64,000 bases of DNA from NCBI RefSeq assembly GCF_027913215.1, contig NZ_CP115784.1:372001-436000 (forward strand), written 5' to 3'. This DNA comes from Paracoccus aerodenitrificans. Its GTDB lineage: Bacteria; Pseudomonadota; Alphaproteobacteria; Rhodobacterales; Rhodobacteraceae. Both the position numbers and the translations under genes were made by a program. Positions 47,133 to 55,519 of this stretch are shown here, piece by piece. The notes under the pieces are model-generated. The model was given only the letters and a program-made list of their open reading frames with translations. It did not search any database and was not told the origin of the DNA. Positions within the stretch are counted from its first letter, which is position 1; every line of letters begins with the position of its first letter.

Positions 47133-47845
47133 TGGAGTGGCGCGGCGAAGGCACGGTCATCGGACGCCGCCCGCATGGTGAAAATGCGGTGGTTCTCGAT
47201 CTGCTGAGCCTCGATGCCGGTCGGGTCAGCGGCCTTGTGCCGGGCGGGGCAGGGCGCAGTAAATCGGCCATGCTTCAGCCCGGAAGTCGCGTTTCCGCCC
47301 TCTGGCGCGCCCGGCTTGAGTATCAACTGGGGACGTTCAGCGTTGAGCCATTGCAGGCCCGGCCCGGCATTCTGAACTCGGCGCTTGCGCTTGACGGAAT
47401 GAACGCGACCGCCGCCTTGCTGCGCTTTGCACTGCCCGAGCGTGATCCCCATCCCAGTCTTGTTCTGGCATCCGAAGCATTATGGGATGCGATGGATTCG
47501 GCAGAGGACTGGTCGGAAGCCTATGCACGATGGGAGCTGATGCTGCTGGATGAGATGGGTTTCGGCATCGATCTGTCCCGATGCGCCGTGACCGGGGCGC
47601 AGTCGGGGCTGAGCTATGTCAGCCCCGCTTCCGGGCGTGCCGTGACCGCTGAAGGGGCCGGTGAATATGCGCCGCGCCTGCTTCGCCTGCCGCAGATGTT
47701 CGGAGGACCGCCAAGCAATGACGATCTGGTCCATGCTCTGCGGCTGAGTGGGCATTTTCTTCACACCCGGCTGGCAGCGGCCCATATCTCACGGCCTCTG
47801 CCAGCAGCGCGGGAACGGCTTGTGGCCCGGCTTACTCGGCGGTGA
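47132..47845 (+). CDS. recO: DNA repair protein RecO
   Basis: The 237-residue protein works with RecR to load RecA onto SSB-coated single-strand DNA. The N-terminal OB fold (MEWRGEGTVIGRRPHGENAV) and the helical C-terminal domain (DLSRCAVTGAQSGLSYVSP) match RecO; the zinc site found in some relatives is reduced (only one Cys in CAVTG). It starts by a one-base overlap with the deacylase gene. Its 3' end overlaps the convergent META lipoprotein gene by 14 bases. Confidence 0.9.
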   Translation: MEWRGEGTVIGRRPHGENAVVLDLLSLDAGRVSGLVPGGAGRSKSAMLQPGSRVSALWRARLEYQLGTFSVEPLQARPGILNSALALDGMNATAALLRFALPERDPHPSLVLASEALWDAMDSAEDWSEAYARWELMLLDEMGFGIDLSRCAVTGAQSGLSYVSPASGRAVTAEGAGEYAPRLLRLPQMFGGPPSNDDLVHALRLSGHFLHTRLAAAHISRPLPAARERLVARLTRR

Positions 47846-48209
47846 AACGCAGGATGTGATCCGGTCCGCTGAGGATAAGCTCTTCTGCCTCGCGACGTCC
47901 TTCGCTGACCTGTGCCAGTGCAGTCAGATATTTCTGTTCGCCGCCCTCAACGAGGCACAGCCTTTTCGTCGCGGCGACGGCGGTAAGCTGTATCTGAGGC
48001 CATTCGGCAAGGTTTTCGCTGCGATAGGCATTGCATGGCCCCATGCCAGAGATCTGGCTGCCATCGACCATCAGCGTTGCGCTGCCCGTAATCGGCTGCC
48101 CGTCAATATCGGCGAGCCGGTAAGTGCCATCGAAACCCATCTGCCCATCCATGCTGCATGCAGCGGTCGCTGCAAGGAATACTGCCGCGACAATCCTAGA
48201 ATACTTCAT
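47832..48209 (-). CDS. META-domain lipoprotein, copy 1
   Basis: The 125-residue protein has a signal peptide with a lipobox-like end AATAAC (Cys18), followed by a META domain (DGTYRLADIDGQPI, then GMGPCNAYRSEN and LILSGPDHILRF). META domains occur in heat-shock-related HslJ lipoproteins; the function is unclear. It starts inside the end of the other META gene (14-base overlap) and its 3' end overlaps recO by 14 bases. The start at 48209 puts the hydrophobic segment at the N-terminus. Confidence 0.78.
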   Translation of the reverse strand: MKYSRIVAAVFLAATAACSMDGQMGFDGTYRLADIDGQPITGSATLMVDGSQISGMGPCNAYRSENLAEWPQIQLTAVAATKRLCLVEGGEQKYLTALAQVSEGRREAEELILSGPDHILRFTAE

Positions 48210-48606
48210 CGCCCCGTGCCTCTCTTGGTTCAAAAATCAATTCTGTGTCCGGTCCGGTCAGTATCATCAAGCCACCCTCCCGCTCAATGGCGATGGCGCG
48301 GGCAAGATGTGCCAGATATTCCGCTTCGGCCTCAACCCGGCCGGGATCGGCGCAGGCCATTTCCGTAACTTCAAGATCGAGGGCGCCGAAGGCAGGTGCT
48401 GTCCCCGCGCGTGCCCCGGAATAGGCGTTGCAGGGCAGAACGCCGGACAGCCGGTCACCGTCAAGCCGCAGGGAAACGTCATAGACCCAAGGCATGCTAT
48501 TCACCTGCATCAGCTTCCAGTCGATGCCATCCAGCCGTTCTTCCGGCGGAAGCCCTGCGGAACAGGCCGTCAGCAATATGATCGAGGCGACAGAGACTGC
48601 TTTCAT
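48196..48606 (-). CDS. META-domain lipoprotein, copy 2
   Basis: The 136-residue protein has a signal peptide with lipobox LTAC (Cys15, MKAVSVASIILLTAC) and a META-like domain with GVLPCNAYSGAR and LMILTGPDTELIF. The C-N-A-Y and L-x-G-P-D elements line up with the downstream neighbour, so the two look like an old tandem duplication. Both are predicted to be anchored to a membrane. The start at 48606 is chosen for the signal peptide. Confidence 0.75.
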   Translation of the reverse strand: MKAVSVASIILLTACSAGLPPEERLDGIDWKLMQVNSMPWVYDVSLRLDGDRLSGVLPCNAYSGARAGTAPAFGALDLEVTEMACADPGRVEAEAEYLAHLARAIAIEREGGLMILTGPDTELIFEPREARGDEVF

Positions 48607-48686
48607 CTTATGTCCCGGGATCTGTAATCGGGGCAGAGGCGAAACGGATTTCCGCCAGAACACCTCGCCCCGGCCATTTCATGAGA

Positions 48687-48719
48687 AAACCCCCGCAGGC
48701 CGGGCCGACGGGGGTTTTT
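48687..48719 (-). terminator. Terminator of rpsU
   Basis: AAACCCCCG and CGGGGGTTT arms enclose a GC-rich loop, 24 bases after the rpsU stop. Read on the minus strand the stem is followed by TTTTC. The symmetric A/T flanks may make it bidirectional. Confidence 0.82.
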
Positions 48720-48742
48720 GAACCTCAAACGGTTCGCTCGTC

Positions 48743-48949
48743 TTACAGAGCACCTTCGCGCTGTGCCTTTTTACGGGCCAGCTTGCGGGCGCGGCGCACG
48801 GCCTCGGCCTTTTCACGGGCCTTCTTGACGGACGGTTTCTCGAAATGCTGCCGAAGCTTCATCTCACGGAACACGCCTTCGCGCTGAAGTTTTTTCTTCA
48901 GGGCGCGCATTGCCTGTTCGACGTTATTGTCGCGAACGTTCACCTGCAT
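48743..48949 (-). CDS. rpsU: Ribosomal protein S21
   Basis: The 68-residue basic protein of the 30S subunit ([20 protein letters not shown], then [20 protein letters not shown]) matches S21 in full. It is important for initiation by exposing the anti-Shine-Dalgarno end. It stands alone between a strong terminator and the divergent COQ9 gene. Confidence 0.97.
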   Translation of the reverse strand: MQVNVRDNNVEQAMRALKKKLQREGVFREMKLRQHFEKPSVKKAREKAEAVRRARKLARKKAQREGAL

Positions 48950-49046
48950 GTGGTTGTCACCACCTTCCTAGGTTAGAGTTAAATGAAATTGCAGGAAGCG
49001 TTGATATAAGGCGGTTTCGCGCCTTTGTCCAGCCCGGAGAGAATCG

Positions 49047-49691
49047 ATGACCGACACCAGAGACAGGCTTGCCGAGGCCGCGATCACCCATGTGGCATTC
49101 GATGGCATGAATGACAAAGCGCTTCGCGCAGCCGCCCGCGATCTGGATCTTTCCGAAGATGTCGCCTTCGCCTTTTTCCCGGGGGGTGGGGTGGATCTTG
49201 CCGCTTGGATACACCGGCGCGGCGATGCGCGTTTGGCGGAATGGATGAAAAATGCGCCCGATGGCAAGATTCGTGAGCGTATCGGGCAGGCGATCCGGCA
49301 ACGGCTTGAACTCTCGGACCCCGAGCTTGTCCGCGCGGCGTCCTCGGTGCTGGCGCTGCCACCGAATCAGCCGCTGGCGGGCAGGCTGATATGGGAAACG
49401 GCGGATACGATCTGGACCGGACTTGGCGACAGCTCGGATGACGTGAACTGGTATTCGAAACGCGCGACCCTCTCGGCGGTCTATGCGTCATGTGTGCTGT
49501 ACTGGCTTGGCGATTTTTCGGAGGATCGCGTCGATACGCGCGGTTTTATCGAACGCCGGATTGACGGGGTGATGCAGTTTGAAAAGATTAAGGCTTCGGC
49601 GCGGAAACTGCCCGGTGTCGCCATTCTGACGGATCTGGCGACCGGATGGATCCGCGCCCCAAAAAACACCGAGGAAGGAAAAACCCCATGA
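49047..49691 (+). CDS. COQ9-family ubiquinone biosynthesis protein
   Basis: The 214-residue protein has a TetR-like helical fold: an HTH-like N-terminus (LAEAAITHVAFDGMNDKALRA, residues about 8-28, in outline) and a C-terminal lipid-binding part with DDVNWYSKRATLSAVYAS (about 129-146) and EDRVDTRGFIERRID. This is the COQ9 family, which presents lipid intermediates to COQ7-type hydroxylases. The gene is coupled by a four-base overlap to a quinone-oxidoreductase-like gene. Confidence 0.9.
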   Translation: MTDTRDRLAEAAITHVAFDGMNDKALRAAARDLDLSEDVAFAFFPGGGVDLAAWIHRRGDARLAEWMKNAPDGKIRERIGQAIRQRLELSDPELVRAASSVLALPPNQPLAGRLIWETADTIWTGLGDSSDDVNWYSKRATLSAVYASCVLYWLGDFSEDRVDTRGFIERRIDGVMQFEKIKASARKLPGVAILTDLATGWIRAPKNTEEGKTP

Positions 49692-50680
49692 ACCTGCCCG
49701 ACACGATGTGCGCGATCGAGATTTCCCAGCCCGGAGCACCGGAGGTCCTGAAAGAGACCACCCGTCCCGTGCCGATGCCCGGCCATGATCAGATCGTGAT
49801 CCGGCTGGCCTATGCCGGGGTGAACCGCCCCGATGTCGCGCAGCGTCAGGGCAATTACGCCCCGCCGCCGGGTGCCTCGGATCTGCCGGGGCTGGAAGGG
49901 GCGGGCACCGTCGTCGCTGTCGGCAGCGGCGTCACCGGCTGGAAACCCGGCGATGAGGTCTGTGCGCTTCTGCCCGGCGGTGGCTATGCCCAATATGTCG
50001 CCTGCCATCACAGCCACGCCCTGCCAATTCCTCAGGGCATGAATATGCGCGAGGCTGCGGCTCTGCCCGAAACCGCCTTCACCGTCTGGTCGAATGTGGT
50101 CATGCGCGGCGGTTTGCAGGCTGGAGAGCGGTTTCTTGTGCATGGCGGCTCATCGGGTATCGGGACGATGGCGATCCAGATCGCGACGGCGCTTGGTGCG
50201 CGGGTCTGGGCGACAGCAGGTTCTGTTGAGAAATGCGATGCCTGCGCGGGACTCGGCGCGAACGCGATCAATTATCGAGAGCAGGATTTCGTTCAGATCA
50301 TGCGGGATGAAGGCGGCGCGAATTTGATCCTCGACATGGTTGGGGGCGATTATATCGAAAAGAACCTCAAATCGCTGGATATGGATGGACGACTGGTTCA
50401 GATCGCGTTTTTGCAGGGACCGAAAGCGACGATCAATTTCGCGCATGTCATGATGCGGCGTCTGACGATTACCGGCTCGACCCTGCGTCCTCAGTCTGAC
50501 GCCGCAAAAGCGCGGATCGCGGCAGAGCTGCGCCAGCATGTCTGGCCGATGATCGCCGCTGGAAAGGTCAGGGTGCTGATCGACAGTGAGTTCGATCTGA
50601 CGGATGCCGCGAAAGCGCATGAGCATATGGAAAGCAGCGGTCATATCGGCAAGATCGTCATGCGGGTGCCGCAGGACTGA
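49688..50680 (+). CDS. NAD(P)H-quinone oxidoreductase, MDR (PIG3-like)
   Basis: The 330-residue protein is a zinc-free medium-chain reductase with the N-terminal NRPDVAQRQGNY segment (46-57), glycine-rich nucleotide loop GGSSGIG at 153-159 and GGDYIEKNLKSLDMDGRLV. This form resembles TP53I3/PIG3 quinone reductases. Its start overlaps the COQ9 stop by four bases with GGAAGGAAAAA upstream. It differs clearly from the quinone oxidoreductase at 5810, so the two are not recent copies. Confidence 0.88.
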   Translation: MNLPDTMCAIEISQPGAPEVLKETTRPVPMPGHDQIVIRLAYAGVNRPDVAQRQGNYAPPPGASDLPGLEGAGTVVAVGSGVTGWKPGDEVCALLPGGGYAQYVACHHSHALPIPQGMNMREAAALPETAFTVWSNVVMRGGLQAGERFLVHGGSSGIGTMAIQIATALGARVWATAGSVEKCDACAGLGANAINYREQDFVQIMRDEGGANLILDMVGGDYIEKNLKSLDMDGRLVQIAFLQGPKATINFAHVMMRRLTITGSTLRPQSDAAKARIAAELRQHVWPMIAAGKVRVLIDSEFDLTDAAKAHEHMESSGHIGKIVMRVPQD

Positions 50681-50710
50681 TCCTTCGGATCGTCGCCGGA
50701 CAGGATGCTG

Positions 50711-51352
50711 TCAGCGTACCTTTTCCATGATCACCGAATTGCGGCTGCAATCCCGGCGCACATCGGGGGCGCAGTCGCGGGGTTGCAGATCGCGCGTCAG
50801 GCAGATGCGGATTTCCTGCAGATCCTCGTTCCGGCAGGTGACGGTGATCCCGTCGGCGGTCAGTTCGGGATTGAATTCGATGAACGCCTCCTCAATCAAT
50901 TCGGGCGGGATCGAGATATCCCGGTCCAGATCGACGAAATAATCGGGCAATGTCACCGAGCGGAATGCCTCGCGCGAGATTTGATAGTAATCCGCCGCTG
51001 ACAGGCCCGAGCATCTTCCATGCTTCTGCCATTGATACCATGCCAACCCGCCCGAGCTCATGATATCGGCCATTGCCTGCGTCTCACGCCGTGAAGGGTC
51101 GCGTTCATCGGTGCGGCAATTTTCCGGCCAGCCTTCCTCATATTGCGGCCACAGTCCGTGCAGCACGAAATCAACCTTGCCGCCGGGGTCGCATTGCGCC
51201 GCGTTGCGTTGATCGCCCGTCGAGCGGCACCAGCTTGGCGACCAACTCAGCGCCATGACGTAATAATCGAATTCGCCCGCGCGATGCTGCTGAGCACTGG
51301 CTGGCGCAGCGAAAAAAAGAGCGATGGCGATCAGGACGGCGGCGATGCGCAT
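50711..51352 (-). CDS. Secreted ribonuclease T2-family protein
   Basis: The 213-residue protein has a signal peptide (MRIAAVLIAIALFFAAPASA), so it is periplasmic or secreted. The first active-site motif is intact as FVLHGLWPQ with His65. The second reads WYQWQKHGRC with Lys110 and His111, but the usual His-Glu before the Trp is Tyr106-Gln107, so one general-base and one binding residue differ from fungal enzymes. Six or more cysteines fit disulfide bonding. The gene may still be active; the change could also be a lineage trait. Confidence 0.85.
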   Translation of the reverse strand: MRIAAVLIAIALFFAAPASAQQHRAGEFDYYVMALSWSPSWCRSTGDQRNAAQCDPGGKVDFVLHGLWPQYEEGWPENCRTDERDPSRRETQAMADIMSSGGLAWYQWQKHGRCSGLSAADYYQISREAFRSVTLPDYFVDLDRDISIPPELIEEAFIEFNPELTADGITVTCRNEDLQEIRICLTRDLQPRDCAPDVRRDCSRNSVIMEKVR

Positions 51353-51610
51353 GAGGTGCTCCGGCTATGCCGTGTCTTTTTACGCGTGATCGGAGCGGGA
51401 TGCGAGTTTTGAAACGGGGGCTGTCTGCCCCCGCACCCCCGAGGATATTTGGTCAGGGTGAATGTGCAGGTTGTCGGGAAGCTGGCGAAAACCCCTTTTC
51501 CTTCGTCCTCTCAGTGCGTATAAAGACTGCCGAATTCTCCCGAAAACGTGGACTGGCCTTGCCAAAACGCCGTTTTCCCGGCCGGGAGAGATATGCGAAG
51601 GAGAGATCCG
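51353..51610. other. Divergent intergenic region of RNase T2 and trcR
   Basis: The region has no supported gene. It holds dispersed repeat copy C at 51416-51462. The part from 51463 to 51610 leads to trcR and presumably contains its promoter, but no clear hexamer pair was found. Confidence 0.4.
51416..51462 (+). repeat. Dispersed short repeat, copy C
   Basis: GGGGGCTGTCTGCCCCC hairpin, then GCACCCCCGAGGATATTTGG and TCAGGGTGAA. Its CCCCC-AGGATATTT core and TGAA end match copy B read on the opposite strand and, less well, copy A. Unlike the other two it is between divergent genes, which argues that the element is not only a terminator. Confidence 0.75.
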
Positions 51611-52366
51611 ATGAACAAACCGCTGATGGCCAAAGCGACTGCCGTTTGGCTGATTGACAATACGACGCTCAGCTTCAAACAGATTGCCGATTTCTGTGGT
51701 CTGCATGAGCTTGAGGTGCAGGGGATTGCGGATGGCGATGTTGCCGCGGGTGTGAAGGGCTTCGATCCGATTGCCTCGCATCAGCTCGATCAGTCCGAGA
51801 TCGACAAGGGCGAGAAAGACCCGGCGTACAAGCTGAGGCTGAAGCATAACCCGGCCGCTGAGGGCGAAGAGAAGCGTCGCGGGCCTCGTTATACGCCTCT
51901 GTCGAAGCGGCAGGACCGGCCTGCGGCGATCCTATGGCTGGTCAAGTTCCACCCTGAACTGGCCGATTCCCAGATTGCAAGGCTGGTCGGGACCACCAAG
52001 CCGACGATCCAGGCGATCCGTGACAGGACGCATTGGAATATCCAGAATATCCAGCCGATCGACCCGGTTGCGCTTGGGCTTTGCAAGCAGACCGAGCTGG
52101 ATGCAGCGGTTCAGAAAGCTGCGAAGAAGCAGTCGGCTGAGGGTGGCGTCATGTCCGATGATGAACGCCGCAAGCTGGTATCGACCGAGACCTCTCTGTC
52201 GATGGAAAATGAGCCGCGCCTGCCGAGCGCCATTGCCGGGCTTGAGAACTTCTCGCTTTCGGATGACCGCGACGAGGACAAAGCGCCCGAGCGCGATCTG
52301 GATGCGGACAGCTTCTTCAACCTGCCGGATTCGGACGAGGATGATGAGGACGAGAACGACAGGTAA
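51611..52366 (+). CDS. trcR: Cell cycle transcriptional regulator TrcR (DUF1013)
   Basis: The 251-residue protein matches the DUF1013/TrcR family conserved in alphaproteobacteria and associated with RNA polymerase. The N-terminal KATAVWLIDNTTLSFKQIAD has a helix-turn-helix-like pattern, a second one appears in WLVKFHPELADSQIARLVG (about 116-134), and the C-terminus is acidic (DSDEDDEDEND). AAGGAGAG precedes the ATG at 51611. A strong terminator follows at 52376. Confidence 0.9.
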   Translation: MNKPLMAKATAVWLIDNTTLSFKQIADFCGLHELEVQGIADGDVAAGVKGFDPIASHQLDQSEIDKGEKDPAYKLRLKHNPAAEGEEKRRGPRYTPLSKRQDRPAAILWLVKFHPELADSQIARLVGTTKPTIQAIRDRTHWNIQNIQPIDPVALGLCKQTELDAAVQKAAKKQSAEGGVMSDDERRKLVSTETSLSMENEPRLPSAIAGLENFSLSDDRDEDKAPERDLDADSFFNLPDSDEDDEDENDR

Positions 52367-52375
52367 GACTGTCAC

Positions 52376-52400
52376 AGGCCCCGGACTTCCGGGGCCTTTT
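52376..52400 (+). terminator. Rho-independent terminator of trcR
   Basis: AGGCCCCGG and CCGGGGCCT form a 9-bp stem around ACTT, 10 bases after the stop, followed by TTTTCGTTCTT on the plus strand. Confidence 0.9.
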
Positions 52401-52416
52401 CGTTCTTCGCATTCTC

Positions 52417-53535
52417 TTACCCGCCCAGAATGACCGCATCGGGGATTTCGTAGCGCTCATTTCCGATATTGATGACGGTCAGATCGCCGCGCCGTTCGGT
52501 GATCTGATCGTCGCGCTCGGCCGGTGCGCCATTTTCGAAATGGATCTCCCGTGAGCCGCCATCCGGCCAGTCAATCTTGAGCGAGGCATTGCCATTCCCC
52601 TGCCGGGTGACGGTGAAGCCGCAATCGCGGGTTGGCATCCCCAGCCGGGTCGAGCAGGGCAGAGCGCCTTTTGCGGTATCCTCGGGCATTGCTGGTTTCG
52701 GCGCGGGTTTTGTGTCGGACACAACGGCTGGAGGGCGCGGCGGTGTCGGGGCATTCGGGACAGTCGTCGGAGCATCCGCAGGACGATCAGCCTTGGTGGC
52801 GGGGTTTGGCGGAGGGGCTTCAGCGGAAACCTGTTCGGCAGGTGGCTCTGGCGCATCTGCCTTGGCGGCTTCAAGATAGCTGCCGACCGCCCATCCTGCG
52901 ACCGGGGATGCAGCAAGGGTCTCGACCTGGCACCAGCTTGTGTCTCCGACCTGTTTGCAGCCCTGATTACGCAGCCGCTCTCCGGGTGGAACGGTGGTGG
53001 TGACCGTCGCTGTGGTAGACGGGTCCGACCGGATATTCAGATGCCCCTCAAGGCCGGTGACATTGACGAAATCAGGGCCTGCCCCGGCCGGGTCTGCAGT
53101 CGCTGTATCCGCCGCAGCATCGCCGGTGACGCTGACATCCAGCGTATAGGTCGCGTTTTCGTCGCGGCGTGCGGCGCTGCGCATCAGATAGGTCCGGATC
53201 AGATATGCCCCGTCCTCCGGCAGAGCCAGAGACGCCTCATTGCCGGTTGTGCTGCCGATAAACAGCGCCTCATCTTCGCCCGGGACCGCCCCCGGCGCGT
53301 AGATATTGAAATAGCTTGAGGCGTTATCGGTGGTCATCGTGATCTGAAGCGTCTGACCACGACGGGCGGACAGGATGTAATCCGTTAGCCCGTCGCCGGA
53401 GACGCTGCCATCGACCTTGATCCCACTGCTTCCGGCAGGGAAGATGATCGGCGTCGGAGCGGCCGCCTCCTGTGCCATAGCCGTGCCAGTCAGTGTCAGC
53501 GCAATGGCCGTTGCGCATAAAAACCTGCCGATCAT
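52417..53535 (-). CDS. Exported protein with SH3b domain and proline-rich linker
   Basis: The 372-residue protein has a signal peptide (IGRFLCATAIALTLTGTAMA). An N-terminal beta domain (about 30-140) resembles the pre-peptidase C-terminal type (GLTDYILSARRGQTLQITM, then YNIY-like SSYFNIYAPGA). An SH3b domain (about 157-225, EGHLNIRSDPSTTATVTTT to SPVAGWAVGSYL) follows, then a Pro/Ala/Glu linker (about 228-300) and a C-terminal domain with two cysteines (PCSTRLGMPTRDCGFTVTR). SH3b domains bind wall peptides. ATG at 53535 has GAGG 6 bases upstream; one four codons earlier has none. Confidence 0.75.
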   Translation of the reverse strand: MIGRFLCATAIALTLTGTAMAQEAAAPTPIIFPAGSSGIKVDGSVSGDGLTDYILSARRGQTLQITMTTDNASSYFNIYAPGAVPGEDEALFIGSTTGNEASLALPEDGAYLIRTYLMRSAARRDENATYTLDVSVTGDAAADTATADPAGAGPDFVNVTGLEGHLNIRSDPSTTATVTTTVPPGERLRNQGCKQVGDTSWCQVETLAASPVAGWAVGSYLEAAKADAPEPPAEQVSAEAPPPNPATKADRPADAPTTVPNAPTPPRPPAVVSDTKPAPKPAMPEDTAKGALPCSTRLGMPTRDCGFTVTRQGNGNASLKIDWPDGGSREIHFENGAPAERDDQITERRGDLTVINIGNERYEIPDAVILGG

Positions 53536-53656
53536 GATTTGCCTCATTTTTGTTATAGTTTAGATTGAAAGCCTGCGGACACGCCGCGCAGCCGGACGCA
53601 TCTGGTGCCTGAAAGGCACCGTCTTTGCGAAACCATATTTGCGGCGGAAGGTTCCG

Positions 53657-55129
53657 TCAGATCGACAGGCAGATATATTTCATCTCAAGATAATCCTCCA
53701 TGCCGTGACGGCTTCCTTCGCGGCCAAGGCCGGACTGCTTGACGCCGCCAAACGGTGCGACCTCGGTCGAGATTATGCCGGTATTCACGCCGACAATCCC
53801 GTATTCCAGCGCCTCCTGAACGCGGGTCACACGACCGACATCCCGCGCATAGAAATAGCAGGCGAGGCCGAAAATCGTGTTATTGGCCTTCTCTATTGCT
53901 TCTTCCTCGGTGTCGAAGCGGAAAAGAGGGGCAAGCGGGCCGAAGGTTTCCTCGGTCGCGACCTTCATCTTGTCGGTGACGCCGGTGACGACGGTGGGTT
54001 CAAAAAACAGCCCGTCCTTGCGTTTGCCTCCGGTGACGACCTTGCCGCCGCCATCCACGACATCTGCAATATGTTCCTCGACCTTCTCGACGGCGCTTTC
54101 ATTGATCAGCGGGCCGGTGGTTACACCGTCCTCCATCCCGTCGCCCACGCGGAGTTTCGCGACTGCGGCGGCGAGCTTTTCGGCGAAGGCTTCATAAACG
54201 CCGGACTGAACATAGATCCGGTTGGCGCAGACGCAGGTTTGCCCGTTATTACGGAATTTCGAGGCCATCGCACCTTCCACAGCTGCATCCAGATCGGCAT
54301 CGTCAAAGACGATGAACGGGGCATTGCCACCCAGTTCCATCGAGCATTTCAGCACCTGATCGGCGGCCTGTCTCAGCAGGATGCGTCCGACTTCGGTCGA
54401 GCCGGTGAAGGTCAGTTTCCGGATCAGTGGGTTTTCGCAGAACTCCTTGCCGATATCGCTGCTGCGCGATGAGGTGACGATGGAGAGGATCCCTTTCGGC
54501 AGCCCTGCGCGTTCTCCCAATACGGCAAGGGCCAATGCGGAAAGCGGAGTTTCGGCGGCAGGGCGACCGACAAAGCCGCAGCCGACCGCAATGGCCGGAC
54601 CACATTTGCGGGTGATCATTGCGTTGGGGAAATTCCACGGCGTGATCGAGCCGACAACCCCAATGGGCTGACGGATCACACTCAGCCGCTTATCGGGCTG
54701 ATGTCCGGGAATGGTTTCGCCATAGACGCGCTTTGCCTCTTCCCCGAACCATTCGATGAAGCTGGCGCCATAGGCGATTTCGCCCTTCGCCTCGGCAAGC
54801 GGCTTGCCCATCTCGGCAGTCAGGATGCGACCCAGATCGTCCTGATTTTCCATCATCAGATCGTACCATTTCCGCATGATCTGGGCGCGTTCTTTCGCCG
54901 TGCGGGCTTTCCAGTCCTTCATCGCCTCGGCAGCGGCTTCGATGGCGCGGGCGACCTCGGCGCGGGACAGATCGGCAACCTCGGCGATCACGTCGCCCCG
55001 TGCGGGGTTGATCACCTCGAAGGTCTTGCCGTCATCGGCCTCGATCCACTCGCCGGCCACAAAGGCGCGGGTTTCCAGAAGCGAGGGATCGTTCAGCGTC
55101 ATTTTCAGATCGGTGGAATGCTTGTTCAT
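53657..55129 (-). CDS. gabD: NAD(P)-dependent succinate-semialdehyde dehydrogenase
   Basis: The 490-residue aldehyde dehydrogenase has the glutamate base in LELGGNAP-like MELGGNAPFIVFDDAD, the catalytic cysteine in NNGQTCVCANR and the SSADH-type SNVMITRKCGPAIA-like segment NFPNAMITRKCGPA. It oxidises succinate semialdehyde to succinate at the end of GABA or polyamine breakdown, with some chance of a wider aldehyde range. GAGGAG 8 bases before the ATG at 55129 fixes the start. No GABA transaminase is adjacent. Confidence 0.9.
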   Translation of the reverse strand: MNKHSTDLKMTLNDPSLLETRAFVAGEWIEADDGKTFEVINPARGDVIAEVADLSRAEVARAIEAAAEAMKDWKARTAKERAQIMRKWYDLMMENQDDLGRILTAEMGKPLAEAKGEIAYGASFIEWFGEEAKRVYGETIPGHQPDKRLSVIRQPIGVVGSITPWNFPNAMITRKCGPAIAVGCGFVGRPAAETPLSALALAVLGERAGLPKGILSIVTSSRSSDIGKEFCENPLIRKLTFTGSTEVGRILLRQAADQVLKCSMELGGNAPFIVFDDADLDAAVEGAMASKFRNNGQTCVCANRIYVQSGVYEAFAEKLAAAVAKLRVGDGMEDGVTTGPLINESAVEKVEEHIADVVDGGGKVVTGGKRKDGLFFEPTVVTGVTDKMKVATEETFGPLAPLFRFDTEEEAIEKANNTIFGLACYFYARDVGRVTRVQEALEYGIVGVNTGIISTEVAPFGGVKQSGLGREGSRHGMEDYLEMKYICLSI

Positions 55130-55519
55130 GGGAATATCTCCTCGGGAGGGGTTGCCGCTACGGTTGCGCGTTTGCTGGCATATGACAAGGGGGGTGCCAT
55201 TCGTCTGCGGGACAGGTTGCAGGTGCATTCGGGCGGAATTCACCGATCACAGAGAGGTGAAAAAGGTATCAAATATAGCTGAAACTTTCTTGTATGCCGC
55301 CGCAGAAGAATGTTCTTCATCTATTTCTTTATATTTAATTATTGCGAATTTTTGATGGTTTCAAGAACACGCGATCCGCGACAGAATGCGATGTAAAGAT
55401 TAACGGTCAGAAAGTTCCTGTGAACCCAGACGCCCCGAAATTCGTTTATCCTTATCGCTAAGTTCCCTCTTGGTGATCAGGAAGGCGGAGCAATGGCTCC
55501 GCCTTCCTCCGTTCCGGGC
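55130..55519. other. Long intergenic region upstream of gabD, partly AT-rich
   Basis: About 390 bases without a supported gene. Bases 55260-55370 are markedly AT-rich for this genome (runs such as TTCTTTATATTTAATTATTG) and are candidates for gabD promoter or regulator-binding DNA. A strong 13-bp hairpin at 55479-55508 lies at the end of the P1 peptidase side. Confidence 0.5.
55479..55508. terminator. Strong hairpin downstream of the P1 peptidase gene
   Basis: AGGAAGGCGGAGC and GCTCCGCCTTCCT form a perfect 13-bp stem with an AATG loop, 12 bases past the P1 peptidase stop. There is no clear T-run on the minus strand, so the site may rely on stem strength or protect the 3' end. Confidence 0.65.
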
